Below are positions 7,261 through 15,158 of a DNA stretch of 21,978 nucleotides, piece by piece. The notes under the pieces are model-generated. The model was not told the origin of the DNA, made no database searches, and saw only the letters and a list, made by a program, of their open reading frames with translations. This DNA is from Candidatus Omnitrophota bacterium. Lineage in GTDB: Bacteria > Omnitrophota > JACPQZ01. How positions within the stretch are numbered: the stretch's first letter is position 1; each line of letters opens with the position of its first letter. Where the stretch lies: positions 1 to 21,978 of the forward strand of contig JACPQZ010000010.1 of assembly GCA_016190205.1 (NCBI GenBank), given 5' to 3'. Made by a program: the position numbers and the translations under genes.

Positions 7261-8861
7261 AGTTTGAGCCGGATCATTTCCGTTCAAGCTGGATGGCGCG
7301 CTATCGGGAGTTGGCAGATCTTATGTACACCGTTAGGAGCACCCTCCGCAGCCGCTCCGTGTTGGCAGTCTCGACCTTAAACCCTCGGCACCCTATTTCT
7401 GAAGACCATCGCCGCATGGTCCGGGAACTCCAGACGCAGGGACACCTCACCTCCCCTTCGCTTCTCCGTTTGGCGGTTCAGGCTGTTCTATTCGGATGTC
7501 TCGTCCTGCTTGAGGCCGGCGCGCTTTTTTATCTGCGGCTTCACTTCCGCAAGGAGCTTGTGCGGGATCAAGACGCGCCGGCGGACCTCGTCATGAAGGG
7601 ATACGCATTTCGGCCCGTGGAGCCGGACGACGGGAACGATTTCTACTACGGGACCCTTTTCGACGACCTCGAGGAGCGTGGTGTCCGGTGCGTACGCCTG
7701 ATCGGAGACGCGCGCGGGGGGATTGATGTTGAATTTACGCGGGCGGCATTCGCCTGCCGCAGGATCCGGACTCTTCCGGAGCTTGTGTGGGTATCTCCCC
7801 GGGTGGTGATCGAAGAAGGCGTCCGGCTCCTCGGGACGGCAGTTCAGCTTATCGCCATGGGCCGCGCCCGAGAACGTCTCATGTCGGATTTCTGCCGGGT
7901 GGCCGCTGCGGGGAGCTTGCGCCGGCATCCCCTGCGCTCGGCCCTAGCCTACCACGTGGCCCGGGCCGTCGTGAAAAAATTACGTCCCAAGGTTTTCCTG
8001 ACGCTTTTTGAAGGCCAGCCTTGGGAGATCGTCATGCGGCACGGAGTCAAGGATGAGCACCCCCCCTGCCGGACTGCCGGTTATCAACATACGGTGGTGA
8101 TGCCACATGCCTTGTCTCTGATTCGTCCAAACACCGGCTCCTGGGAACGTTCTGTTCCCGAATGGGTCCTGTGTACGGGGGAGCGCACGAGGGACATGAT
8201 GCTCGAGGGGCATGCGCCTCACCTCAACCGCTTCGTCGTGCTGGGTTCCTATCGGCATGACGGTTCTCACTCGGTTGCCGACGGCCCCGCCCCCGCACGC
8301 AGGACCGTTTTGGTGCTGCCTGAAGGGGTTCTGGAGGAGGCATGTCTCCTCTTCGGTTTCGCCATGAGGGCCGCGCGGCTCGTGCCGGACCATACCTTTA
8401 TATTCAGGTGCCATCCGCGGGTGCCTTACGAGCGGGTTTCGCGAGCCATGAGGCAGAGGCCCGACCGGCAGTCCAACATCCGGGTGTCAGACCGCGCATC
8501 GATCGCGGATGATTTCGCACGCGCGTCAAGTGTGTTGTATCGCGGTACCTCGTCGGCCTTTTACGCCGTCCTGAAGGGTCTTAAGCTGTTTTACTTGCAC
8601 GATGCGTCTCATCCGGACGTCGATCCGCTCTTTGAACTCTCTGCTTGGCGTGAGACCGTTTCTGCGCCGGAAGAGCTCAAGGTCCGGCTGAACGCGCTCG
8701 CATCAGACCCCCGAGAGATGCTCGAAAGGCCGTGGAACGAAGCCTGCGATTACGTCCGGGGCTACACCCGGCCCGTGAGCGCCGAGACACTCGAGCGTTT
8801 CCTTTTCGAGGCGGGGCTCAATCAAGGAGAACCCTTGCGTGCTGGCACAAGTCCTATTTAG
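7257..8861 (+). CDS. Putative GT-B glycosyltransferase with HP and TSS motifs and one N-terminal membrane segment
   Basis: This 534-residue protein has one strongly hydrophobic stretch at about 70-95 and a C-terminal region with the pattern of polysaccharide GT-B enzymes. The pattern is LPEGVLEEACLLF (near 350), RCHP with H386-P387, and YRGTSSAFYAVLKG with GTSS at 430-433. HP and S/T-S motifs occur in bacterial sialyltransferases, Kdo transferases of capsule loci and CDP-glycerol transferases, so the donor is not fixed. The ATG at 7257 overlaps the previous stop as ATGA. In-frame starts further upstream (7188) would only add residues shadowing the previous gene. The neighbouring CMP-sugar-type gene at 11467 makes a nonulosonate or ulosonate donor worth considering. 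Confidence 0.5.
   Translation: MKFEPDHFRSSWMARYRELADLMYTVRSTLRSRSVLAVSTLNPRHPISEDHRRMVRELQTQGHLTSPSLLRLAVQAVLFGCLVLLEAGALFYLRLHFRKELVRDQDAPADLVMKGYAFRPVEPDDGNDFYYGTLFDDLEERGVRCVRLIGDARGGIDVEFTRAAFACRRIRTLPELVWVSPRVVIEEGVRLLGTAVQLIAMGRARERLMSDFCRVAAAGSLRRHPLRSALAYHVARAVVKKLRPKVFLTLFEGQPWEIVMRHGVKDEHPPCRTAGYQHTVVMPHALSLIRPNTGSWERSVPEWVLCTGERTRDMMLEGHAPHLNRFVVLGSYRHDGSHSVADGPAPARRTVLVLPEGVLEEACLLFGFAMRAARLVPDHTFIFRCHPRVPYERVSRAMRQRPDRQSNIRVSDRASIADDFARASSVLYRGTSSAFYAVLKGLKLFYLHDASHPDVDPLFELSAWRETVSAPEELKVRLNALASDPREMLERPWNEACDYVRGYTRPVSAETLERFLFEAGLNQGEPLRAGTSPI
8824..8830 (+). promoter_or_regulatory. Shine-Dalgarno deciding a GTG start
   Basis: AAGGAGA lies 8 nt before the GTG at 8839. It favours that codon over the in-frame ATG at 8872 and gives an overlap with the previous gene's end. 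Confidence 0.65.
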
Positions 8862-9636
8862 GTGGAATAAGATGCGTTGGGGCATTGCCTCCAGGCTGGG
8901 CGCGAGGCGCACCTGGGTCTGCCGGGGGATTAGGGTGCGGCTCTGTGAAAGCAGTTGGATCACGCATTACCGTTACCTGACGTATGACAGCAAGGAGCCC
9001 GAGACCCTGGATTGGATCGACCGGTTTCTGGGGGGCGGCGATACCTTTATTGACGTCGGGGCCAATATCGGTCTTTATACGCTGTATGCGGCGCTTCGGC
9101 ACCCCCGCGCGCGCATTGTGGCCATTGAGCCCGAGTATTCAAATCTGCATCTTTTAAAGGAAAATCTCGTGGCCAATGGACTTGAACAGCGGGTGCAGGT
9201 TTTTTCTATGGCCCTGCACGACCGGCGCGGCGTGGGGCATCTCTACATTCAGGACAATACGCCGGGTGCCGCGCTCCACACCGTCTCTGACGGCCCTCTT
9301 CACAGGACCCGCGCCGGCAGGCCCGTTCGCTGGGCCGAGGGGGTATATATGCTGACGCTGGATGAGTTCTGTGAGGAACTCAACCTCCGTCCGAATGCGG
9401 TCAAGATTGATGTGGACGGAACGGAACCGGAAATCCTTGCCGGAGCCCGGAAGACGCTGAACTTGCCCGAATTAAGGTCCGTTCTCTTGGAACTTCCATC
9501 TGACCGCACGACCCGGGAGGCCAGTGTACATGCCCTTGAGGCCGCGGGCATGGTGTGCAGTTGGCGTGACACGGGGGGTTTGAGTCCCAACGAGGTGTGG
9601 AGCCGGGGGCAGGGGAGTTATTGTGAAAACACTTGA
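8839..9636 (+). CDS. FkbM-family SAM-dependent methyltransferase
   Basis: This 265-residue class I methyltransferase has the SAM-binding IDVGANIGLYT (71-81), an acidic IEPEY (96-100) ending the second strand, and VKIDVDGTEPEIL (188-200), the signature of FkbM-type enzymes, which methylate hydroxyls on sugars and polyketides. The GTG start is supported by an AAGGAGA site inside the preceding gene and gives a 23-nt overlap. It is followed directly by a second, different FkbM gene. The acceptor is unknown; methylation of a residue made or assembled by this operon is the simplest reading. Confidence 0.8.
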   Translation: MLAQVLFRWNKMRWGIASRLGARRTWVCRGIRVRLCESSWITHYRYLTYDSKEPETLDWIDRFLGGGDTFIDVGANIGLYTLYAALRHPRARIVAIEPEYSNLHLLKENLVANGLEQRVQVFSMALHDRRGVGHLYIQDNTPGAALHTVSDGPLHRTRAGRPVRWAEGVYMLTLDEFCEELNLRPNAVKIDVDGTEPEILAGARKTLNLPELRSVLLELPSDRTTREASVHALEAAGMVCSWRDTGGLSPNEVWSRGQGSYCENT

Positions 9637-10648
9637 CCGGCGGGGCCAGGCTCGGCTGGTAGAAGCCTTTCCAGCCGTGGCGGCTGACGGCCTATGCGTC
9701 GTGGACGTCGGCGCCTTGGGCGGTGTCCACCCGCTTTTTGGAGAGTTGGCTCCGCTTCTGGATGTGGTGGGATTCGAGCCGGATGACGAAGGGTATGGCA
9801 AGTTGGCGTTGGATACGGCGCGGCGTTCGCCGCCCTTCCGGTCGCTGACCCTCTTACCCTATGCACTGGGCCGTGAAGATGGTCTTAAGGAGCTTCTTCT
9901 CTGCCGGGCCAAGGGCAGGAGTTCACTCCTGAAACCCCGGCGCGCTTTTTTGAACCGCTTTCCGGATGCGGAGCGTTTTGATGTTGTGCGTTCCATACAA
10001 ATCCCCGTGCGGTCATTGGATGGCCTGGTGGCGCGCGGGGAGAGGGGCATGCCGGGACGGCTTGATTTTTTAAAGGTCGATGCGCAAGGCTATGAACTCG
10101 AAATTCTCGAGGGGGCCCGGCAGGCGTTGAGCAAAGACATTATGGCTGTAGAGGTCGAGGTTTCGTTTTCAGAAATTTACGAGGGTCAGCCCCTGTTTCG
10201 GCACATCGACGCTTTTTTAGCCGACCGAGGGTTTTCCTTGTTCAAGCTGAGGCGCTTTTCCTGGGTGCGCCAGGTCTTTCGGGCCCAAGTCCAGGAGAGC
10301 ACAGGTCAATTGATTTTTGGAGAGGCCCTCTATCTTAAGGATGTCTTAGAGGAGGCAGGACCGGGAGATGTGAGGCGTCACCACGTGGAGGCCCTCATCC
10401 TCTTCGCCTGTCTGTATGGCCTGGCAGATCTTGCGTGGGAGCTGACCTCCTGGCCTGGGGCCCGGGGGTTGAATGTTGAGGGGATCCGCCGTTACATCGC
10501 CAACCGGTGCCGGGGCCGCTGTTTGAGCCCCGGTTCTGTGGCGCCCTTTTTGGGCGGTCTTGTGCGCGACGTGGCACGCACCGCCGTACGCCGGCTCCGC
10601 AAGGGCCGGTGGTGCCGAGCAGATGATGAATGTTACACCAGGGAATAG
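9623..10648 (+). CDS. FkbM-family methyltransferase with C-terminal extension
   Basis: This 341-residue protein has a SAM-binding VVDVGALGGVHPLF segment near 26-39, FEPDD near 51-55, and LDFLKVDAQGYELEILEGA near 147-165, which matches the FkbM core. The usual core ends near residue 240. About 100 further, probably helical residues follow, ending in a basic tail; I do not recognise them. The GTG start overlaps the previous gene by 14 nt, with GGGGAG at 9611-9616 upstream. It shares only family motifs with the FkbM gene before it, so the pair is not a recent duplication. Confidence 0.75.
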   Translation: MKTLDRRGQARLVEAFPAVAADGLCVVDVGALGGVHPLFGELAPLLDVVGFEPDDEGYGKLALDTARRSPPFRSLTLLPYALGREDGLKELLLCRAKGRSSLLKPRRAFLNRFPDAERFDVVRSIQIPVRSLDGLVARGERGMPGRLDFLKVDAQGYELEILEGARQALSKDIMAVEVEVSFSEIYEGQPLFRHIDAFLADRGFSLFKLRRFSWVRQVFRAQVQESTGQLIFGEALYLKDVLEEAGPGDVRRHHVEALILFACLYGLADLAWELTSWPGARGLNVEGIRRYIANRCRGRCLSPGSVAPFLGGLVRDVARTAVRRLRKGRWCRADDECYTRE

Positions 10649-10654
10649 CTTGAC

Positions 10655-11470
10655 GTGAGTCTCATGCGTTCAAAAACGCTATCTTTTAATGAGGGACCGC
10701 TTTTCGGGGCCTGGACCCAGTTTGGTCACCCTTCCATCACAGAGATTTTTGCCGCGTCGGGGTTTGACTTTATCGGCATTGATATGGAGCACAGCACGAT
10801 CGCGCTCGGCGAGGCCCAGCGTATTATTGCCGCTGCGCATGCGGGGGGAGCCGCCTGCCTTCCTCGCATTTCCTCGCACAACGGTGTGCAGGCGAGCCGT
10901 CTATTGGATTCGGGGGCAGATGGGATAATCGTCCCCAACGTGCAGACGCTTGACCAGGTGCGTGAGGCGGTGTCTTGGATCAAGTACCCGCCGCAAGGCA
11001 TGCGTGGTTTTGGCGTCGCACGGGCCCAAGGGTATGGATTTGATTTTGATCAGTATGTGTCCACATGGAACGCGCGTGCGGTGCTGGTGGTGCAGATTGA
11101 GTCGATGCGCGGCGTAGAGCAGGCAGAGGCGATCGTAAGTCATGAGTCCGTGCAGGGCGCTATGATTGGGCCCTATGATATTTCGGGTTCACTCGGAATC
11201 CCGGGTAAGCTCTCACACCCTCGCGTAAGGGAGGCTTGCAGAAGGGTGATTGAAGCCTGCCGGCGATGCGGAAAGGCCTGTGGAACCCAGGTGGTGGACC
11301 CGACAGACGAAAACGTGCGCGAGGCGCTGGCCGAAGGGTACCGCTTTGTGATTTTGGGGGCGGACGTCTTCCTTTTATGGAAGTGGGGGGAGAGAATGCA
11401 CGCTATTGTTAAGACCCATCGTGATGAATATAAAGCCCAAGCCCCGGCAAAAGTTATGAGGTTAAAGTGA
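10655..11470 (+). CDS. HpcH/HpaI-type class II pyruvate aldolase
   Basis: This 271-residue protein belongs to the HpcH/HpaI aldolase family, metal-dependent enzymes that reversibly join pyruvate (or a related 2-keto acid) to an aldehyde, giving 4-hydroxy-2-oxo acids. The active-site positions align closely with E. coli HpaI: IDMEH with H46, PRISSHN with R71, VQIES with metal ligand E149, and GPYDISG with metal ligand D175. It therefore looks catalytically complete. The GTG at 10655 and the ATG at 10664 are both possible starts, and neither has a strong ribosome site. The next gene overlaps it and encodes a CMP-sugar-type transferase, so a biosynthetic role making a 3-deoxy-2-ulosonic acid is inferred rather than catabolism. 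Confidence 0.82.
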   Translation: MSLMRSKTLSFNEGPLFGAWTQFGHPSITEIFAASGFDFIGIDMEHSTIALGEAQRIIAAAHAGGAACLPRISSHNGVQASRLLDSGADGIIVPNVQTLDQVREAVSWIKYPPQGMRGFGVARAQGYGFDFDQYVSTWNARAVLVVQIESMRGVEQAEAIVSHESVQGAMIGPYDISGSLGIPGKLSHPRVREACRRVIEACRRCGKACGTQVVDPTDENVREALAEGYRFVILGADVFLLWKWGERMHAIVKTHRDEYKAQAPAKVMRLK

Positions 11471-12327
11471 AGGAAGGGCCGAGCGAGCGGGTAGATAACC
11501 TTGCCATCCGTATTGCCGTGGTCATCCCGGCCCGCATGGCATCCAGCCGTTTTCCGGGCAAGCCCCTTGTCCGTATACGGAATCTGCCCATGATCGAGCA
11601 CGTGCGCAGGAGGGCGCTTCTGTGTCCAGGTTTCACCGAGCACGTGGTGGCGACCTGTGATCAACCCATTGCTGAAGTAGTCCGCGCATACGGCGGCCGT
11701 GTCATCATGACCTCTCCGGATCATCCCGGCGCCGTAGATCGAATTGCTGAAGCGGTGGAAGGCATGGATTGCACCCATGTGGTCAATTTGCAGGGTGATG
11801 AGGTTTTGGTCCTGCCGCAGGATCTGGAAAAACTGATAGAGGCCGTGCGGCTTGCCCCCGGGGTCAAGGCCTGGACGGCTGTGGCGCCCATAGAGCGGCG
11901 GGAGGAGTTGGGTGACCCTTCGTGGGTCAAGTGCATCCTTTCCCGTTCGGGCCGTATCGCCTTTTGTACGCGTGACTTCACCTCTCTGCCTGTGTCGGCT
12001 GAAAAGAGTTTTCGCCCCGTGCACAAAATCCTGGGGGTGTCGGTGTTTCGCAAGGATTTTTTGGCTGCTTATCTTGCCCTCGAGAGGACGCCTCTGGAAA
12101 TGGCGGAGGCAATCGATCAGTCCCGGCTCATTGAGCACGATATTGTGATTCAAGGCATCCGCTTTGCCAAAGGATATACGGGCATTAATTATGCCAAGGA
12201 GGTTCCCCTCGTGGAGAGCTGTCTGGATGAGGACGCCCTCCAGGGCATGGTGTTGAAGCGGATATTGCCTCAAGAGGCACTCTTTGTTTCCTCCGTCGGC
12301 GGGACCCGGAGTGCCCGGCATGAATGA
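11467..12327 (+). CDS. KdsB-like CMP-ulosonate cytidylyltransferase (divergent)
   Basis: This 286-residue protein is clearly of the KdsB fold, which activates 3-deoxy-ulosonic acids with CTP. Residues 20-35 (IPARMASSRFPGKPL) are the nucleotide-binding loop, followed by MTSPDH (81-86), DRIAEAV (91-97), VNLQGDE (106-112) and a KILG (187-190) equivalent of the KHLG region. It differs from true KdsB at several specificity positions: QGDEV instead of QGDEP, GAVDR instead of SGTDR/SGTER, and GINYAKEV (239-246) instead of GVDTPEDL. The start is a GTG overlapping the aldolase stop as GTGA; about 15 residues precede the usual N-terminus. The substrate is probably not Kdo itself. Confidence 0.75.
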   Translation: MKEGPSERVDNLAIRIAVVIPARMASSRFPGKPLVRIRNLPMIEHVRRRALLCPGFTEHVVATCDQPIAEVVRAYGGRVIMTSPDHPGAVDRIAEAVEGMDCTHVVNLQGDEVLVLPQDLEKLIEAVRLAPGVKAWTAVAPIERREELGDPSWVKCILSRSGRIAFCTRDFTSLPVSAEKSFRPVHKILGVSVFRKDFLAAYLALERTPLEMAEAIDQSRLIEHDIVIQGIRFAKGYTGINYAKEVPLVESCLDEDALQGMVLKRILPQEALFVSSVGGTRSARHE

Positions 12328-13279
12328 CGTACTGGAATCTCTGTTAGCCCGCGTCGAGACCGAACAGTCATCCCCTCGTAATGTTTCTTCATACTGGAAG
12401 CATTACGGCAGTCTGACCGAAGTGAAGCGGGTCCATGGGCGTTTGGTGCTGCGGGCGGCTGGAATGGACCCCGTGAGACCTCAGGGGCCGGTCGAGCTCA
12501 TCGTGCGTGGTTTGGAGCGCTGGTCCTATAGGCGTGTGACGGCACGGTACCGGCACTTTCCTAAAGTTTGGCGCGAGGCTCTAGGTTTGATCCGCACCCT
12601 GGGTTTAGGGGCGACTTATAATGCGTTTAAACTTTCGTCGGCCTTGAGCCTGTTGGCGGATCACTGGGAGGAGCACAGCCTTAAACCACGGACGTTTTAC
12701 CTGATAGGCGATGGGGATGGTTTTTTAGGGGCCCTCATCAGGCGTTTTGTCCCGGGGGCGCGGCTTTACTGCATTGACCTGGCCAAGATGCTGGTATTCC
12801 AAGCAAACACGCATATGCGCGCCGAGCCGCGCGCGCGTTTTACTGCTGTCACGGGCGGCGCGAAGACGGATCCCGCTGCGGAAATCCATTTTGTTTCTCC
12901 GGATGAAGCGGATAGTCTAACGGAGGCGTTTGACTGCGCCATCAATATCGCCAGCATGCAGGAGATGAACCACGAGAGCATCGTGCGTTACTTCCATCTT
13001 TTGCGCCGCACGGGTTCCAGGGATCATCGGTTCTACTGTGTCAACCGGGTGGAGAAGACATTACCGGGCGGGGAGGTCATCCGTTTTCATGAGTATCCAT
13101 GGCGAGGGCAAGACCAAGTATTTATGGACGGCCCATGCCCGTATTACGCCCACTTCTATTCTCGCCAGACGTTGGCGCGGGGGCCTCGTTGGGGACCCTG
13201 GGGCTTCCGGGTCCCCTTTGTCAACTATTTTGACGGGGAGATGGTACATCGTTTAGCGAGCTTGGCACCGCTGCCATGA
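12320..13279 (+). CDS. Putative sugar O-methyltransferase
   Basis: This 319-residue protein resembles the family annotated as putative sugar O-methyltransferase in glycan loci. A divergent SAM-binding loop FYLIGDGDGFLG lies at 126-137, with the strand-ending acid in CIDLAK (D153). NIASMQEMNHESI (209-221) is a distinctive QEM motif of that family. The ATG at 12320 overlaps the preceding stop (ATGAATGA) and has GGAG at 12308-12311, 8 nt upstream. It lies between a CMP-transferase and a 2-hydroxyacid dehydrogenase, so it may methylate the ulosonic acid or its nucleotide. The assignment rests on motif recall, not on a search. Confidence 0.62.
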   Translation: MNDVLESLLARVETEQSSPRNVSSYWKHYGSLTEVKRVHGRLVLRAAGMDPVRPQGPVELIVRGLERWSYRRVTARYRHFPKVWREALGLIRTLGLGATYNAFKLSSALSLLADHWEEHSLKPRTFYLIGDGDGFLGALIRRFVPGARLYCIDLAKMLVFQANTHMRAEPRARFTAVTGGAKTDPAAEIHFVSPDEADSLTEAFDCAINIASMQEMNHESIVRYFHLLRRTGSRDHRFYCVNRVEKTLPGGEVIRFHEYPWRGQDQVFMDGPCPYYAHFYSRQTLARGPRWGPWGFRVPFVNYFDGEMVHRLASLAPLP

Positions 13280-14253
13280 ATTCAGCCCAACCCACTGTTG
13301 TGGTAGCCCTTCAGCAGTTTTGCTCCGGTGATCCGGCCCCCCTCAATCTCTTGAAACATGCGGGGATCGCAGTCCGGTTGAACGACCTAGGGAGGCGCAT
13401 GCAGCCGGAGGATCTCAAAGGCCGGCTGGCCGGGGCCGATGCGGTGATAGCAGGTGTCGAGACATATCCTGCTGCGCTTCTGAAATCGTTACCACGGCTC
13501 AAGCTCATCAGCCGCTGCGGTGTGGGGACGGATGCGATTGATCTGGAGGCCTGCCGGCGTCTGGGGATAGAGGTCAGGACCACCCCGGAGGAGACGGTCA
13601 CACCCGTTGCAGAGATGACCGTGGCCATGATCTTAGCGCTGGCTCGCAATCTGCCCTTACATATCACGGAGTCCAACAGCGGCCAATGGAAGAAGCGAAT
13701 GGGACATCTGCTGTCAGAGTGGACCATCGGCATCGTTGGATTGGGCAGGATTGGCAGGGCCGTCGCACACCTTTTGTCCGGATTCGGGCCCCGTATAATC
13801 GCGGTGGATCCGCTGCTTCAGCCGGCCGGCTGTCCCGCATATGTTGAAATTAGTTTATGGGGGGATCTCCTGCGGCAGGCGGATTGCGTCAGCCTCCATG
13901 TCTCACGGAGGCCTGAAGAAGGTCCGCTTCTCGGACCCAATGAATTTCGGGAGATGAAGAAAGGCGCCTGTCTTGTGAACACCGCGAGAGGCTTCCTGAT
14001 CGACGAACACGCACTAGAGGAGTCATTGAGGACGGGACATATTGCAGGGGCTGCGCTGGACGTCTTTGCAAGCGAGCCCTATCAGGGCCCCCTTTCCAAA
14101 CACCCGAACTGTATTTTAACGCCTCATGTATCTACCTTAACGAAGTCTTCCAGGATGGCGATGGAGCTCAAGGCGGCCCAGCACGTTGTAGATTTCTTTA
14201 GCGGAGTGAGGGGTCAACGGGACCCTGTTTTATTCCAGTTTGAAGGGAGGTGA
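13276..14253 (+). CDS. D-isomer-specific 2-hydroxyacid dehydrogenase (SerA-like)
   Basis: This 325-residue enzyme has the full fold of the D-2-hydroxyacid dehydrogenases, which interconvert 2-hydroxy and 2-keto acids with NAD(H). GLGRIG (155-160) binds NAD, and D178 in IAVDP selects NAD over NADP. The catalytic triad is R238 (NTARG), E267 (ASEP) and H284 (TPHVS). It lacks the ACT-type C-terminal domain of many phosphoglycerate dehydrogenases. The start overlaps the previous stop as ATGA. Embedded between sugar-modifying genes, it is more likely to serve a dedicated glycan precursor pathway than serine synthesis, but that is inference from context. Confidence 0.8.
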   Translation: MNSAQPTVVVALQQFCSGDPAPLNLLKHAGIAVRLNDLGRRMQPEDLKGRLAGADAVIAGVETYPAALLKSLPRLKLISRCGVGTDAIDLEACRRLGIEVRTTPEETVTPVAEMTVAMILALARNLPLHITESNSGQWKKRMGHLLSEWTIGIVGLGRIGRAVAHLLSGFGPRIIAVDPLLQPAGCPAYVEISLWGDLLRQADCVSLHVSRRPEEGPLLGPNEFREMKKGACLVNTARGFLIDEHALEESLRTGHIAGAALDVFASEPYQGPLSKHPNCILTPHVSTLTKSSRMAMELKAAQHVVDFFSGVRGQRDPVLFQFEGR

Positions 14254-14255
14254 AC

Positions 14256-15158
14256 GTGAGCGGACGAGAAAAGATGCTGGTGACCGGCTCCGGCGGAATG
14301 GTGGGAAGTTATGTGTCCCAGGTTTTTCAGGACTTTGATCTCATTCTCACGGATATTCGCAAGGGGGAGCATATCTTAGACGTGCGCCGCGCCGATAAAG
14401 TGGACAGCGCGATACGCAGCGCGGGACCTGATTTTGTGCTTCATCTTGCCGCTGCAACCGATGTGGACCGGTGCGAGCAAGAACCGGACTGGGCCTATGA
14501 GACCAATGCCATGGGCACGCAAAACGTTGCCCTGGCTTGCCAAAAACACCATATCCCTATGATCTACATCAGCACCGCCGGTGTTTTTTGGGGCGACCAA
14601 GAGGAGCCTTACATCGAGTATGACGAGCCCCGTCCCTGTAACGTTTACGGCGTGTCAAAACTCGCAGGAGAGCGGATTGTCACTTCACTCTTGCCGCAGT
14701 TCTACATCGTCCGCGCAGGATGGATGATCGGAGGCGGCGGGAGGGACAAGAAGTTCGTAGGAAAGATTTGCCGCCTCATCGCGGACGGGCATTCTCCGAT
14801 CAAGGTGGTCAGTGACAAGTGGGGCACGCCCACCTACGCCAGGGACCTCCTCCAGGGCGTGCGCACCCTGATCCGCACCGGGTACTACGGGCTCTACCAC
14901 ATGTCGAATCGCGGGAAGGTGTCACGTTATGATATCGCCCTCGCCATTCGCGACATCCTCAAGCGCACCGATGTAGAGATCATACCGGTATCGTCGGGCG
15001 AGTTTCCTCTGCCCGCTGCCCGCGCCAGGTCTGAGTCGATTCGTAATTTTAAGCTGGAAAAGCTGGGCATCTATACGATGCGTACCTGGCGGGAGGCCTT
15101 GGAAGATTATCTCCGGACTGAAATCATGAAGGAGGTTTCGTGCGCACCCTCTTCCTGA
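14256..15158 (+). CDS. RmlD-like extended SDR (NAD(P)-dependent sugar reductase/epimerase)
   Basis: This 300-residue protein is an extended short-chain dehydrogenase close to dTDP-4-dehydrorhamnose reductase (RmlD). It has TGSGGMVG (10-17), HLAAATDVDRCE (63-74), which is typical of RmlD, the catalytic S106-T107 and Y131-xxx-K135 (YGVSK), and WGTPTYARDL further on. GGAGG (14246-14250) favours the GTG at 14256; a GTG at 14250 that overlaps the previous stop is the alternative and adds two residues. RmlB, RmlA and RmlC are absent from the window, so it may reduce or epimerise a different keto sugar, perhaps in the preceding aldolase module. Confidence 0.72.
   Translation: MSGREKMLVTGSGGMVGSYVSQVFQDFDLILTDIRKGEHILDVRRADKVDSAIRSAGPDFVLHLAAATDVDRCEQEPDWAYETNAMGTQNVALACQKHHIPMIYISTAGVFWGDQEEPYIEYDEPRPCNVYGVSKLAGERIVTSLLPQFYIVRAGWMIGGGGRDKKFVGKICRLIADGHSPIKVVSDKWGTPTYARDLLQGVRTLIRTGYYGLYHMSNRGKVSRYDIALAIRDILKRTDVEIIPVSSGEFPLPAARARSESIRNFKLEKLGIYTMRTWREALEDYLRTEIMKEVSCAPSS
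15129..15136 (+). promoter_or_regulatory. Shine-Dalgarno of GT4 gene
   Basis: AAGGAGGT, the core GGAGG ending 4 nt before the GTG at 15140, lies in the 3' end of the SDR gene and supports the overlapping GTG start. Confidence 0.65.

Noticed and set aside
8839-10648. Tandem duplication of one FkbM gene
   Set aside because: The two proteins share only family motifs and differ in length and flanking regions.
10655-11470. PEP mutase or phosphonate biosynthesis as the role of the aldolase gene
   Set aside because: The active-site residues match HpaI aldolases (H46, R71, E149, D175), and no phosphonopyruvate decarboxylase or transaminase lies nearby.
11173-12321. Long open frame of 382 codons on the minus strand
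   Set aside because: It mirrors the aldolase and KdsB-like genes, whose motifs are unmistakable; the minus-strand protein shows no recognisable domain.
1907-12327. A complete legionaminic acid pathway with the 11467 gene as legF
   Set aside because: No LegG or LegI homologue is present and the cytidylyltransferase is closer to KdsB in its motifs, so only the front half can be supported.
14256-15158. dTDP-rhamnose pathway
   Set aside because: RmlA, RmlB and RmlC are absent from the window; only an RmlD-like protein is seen.
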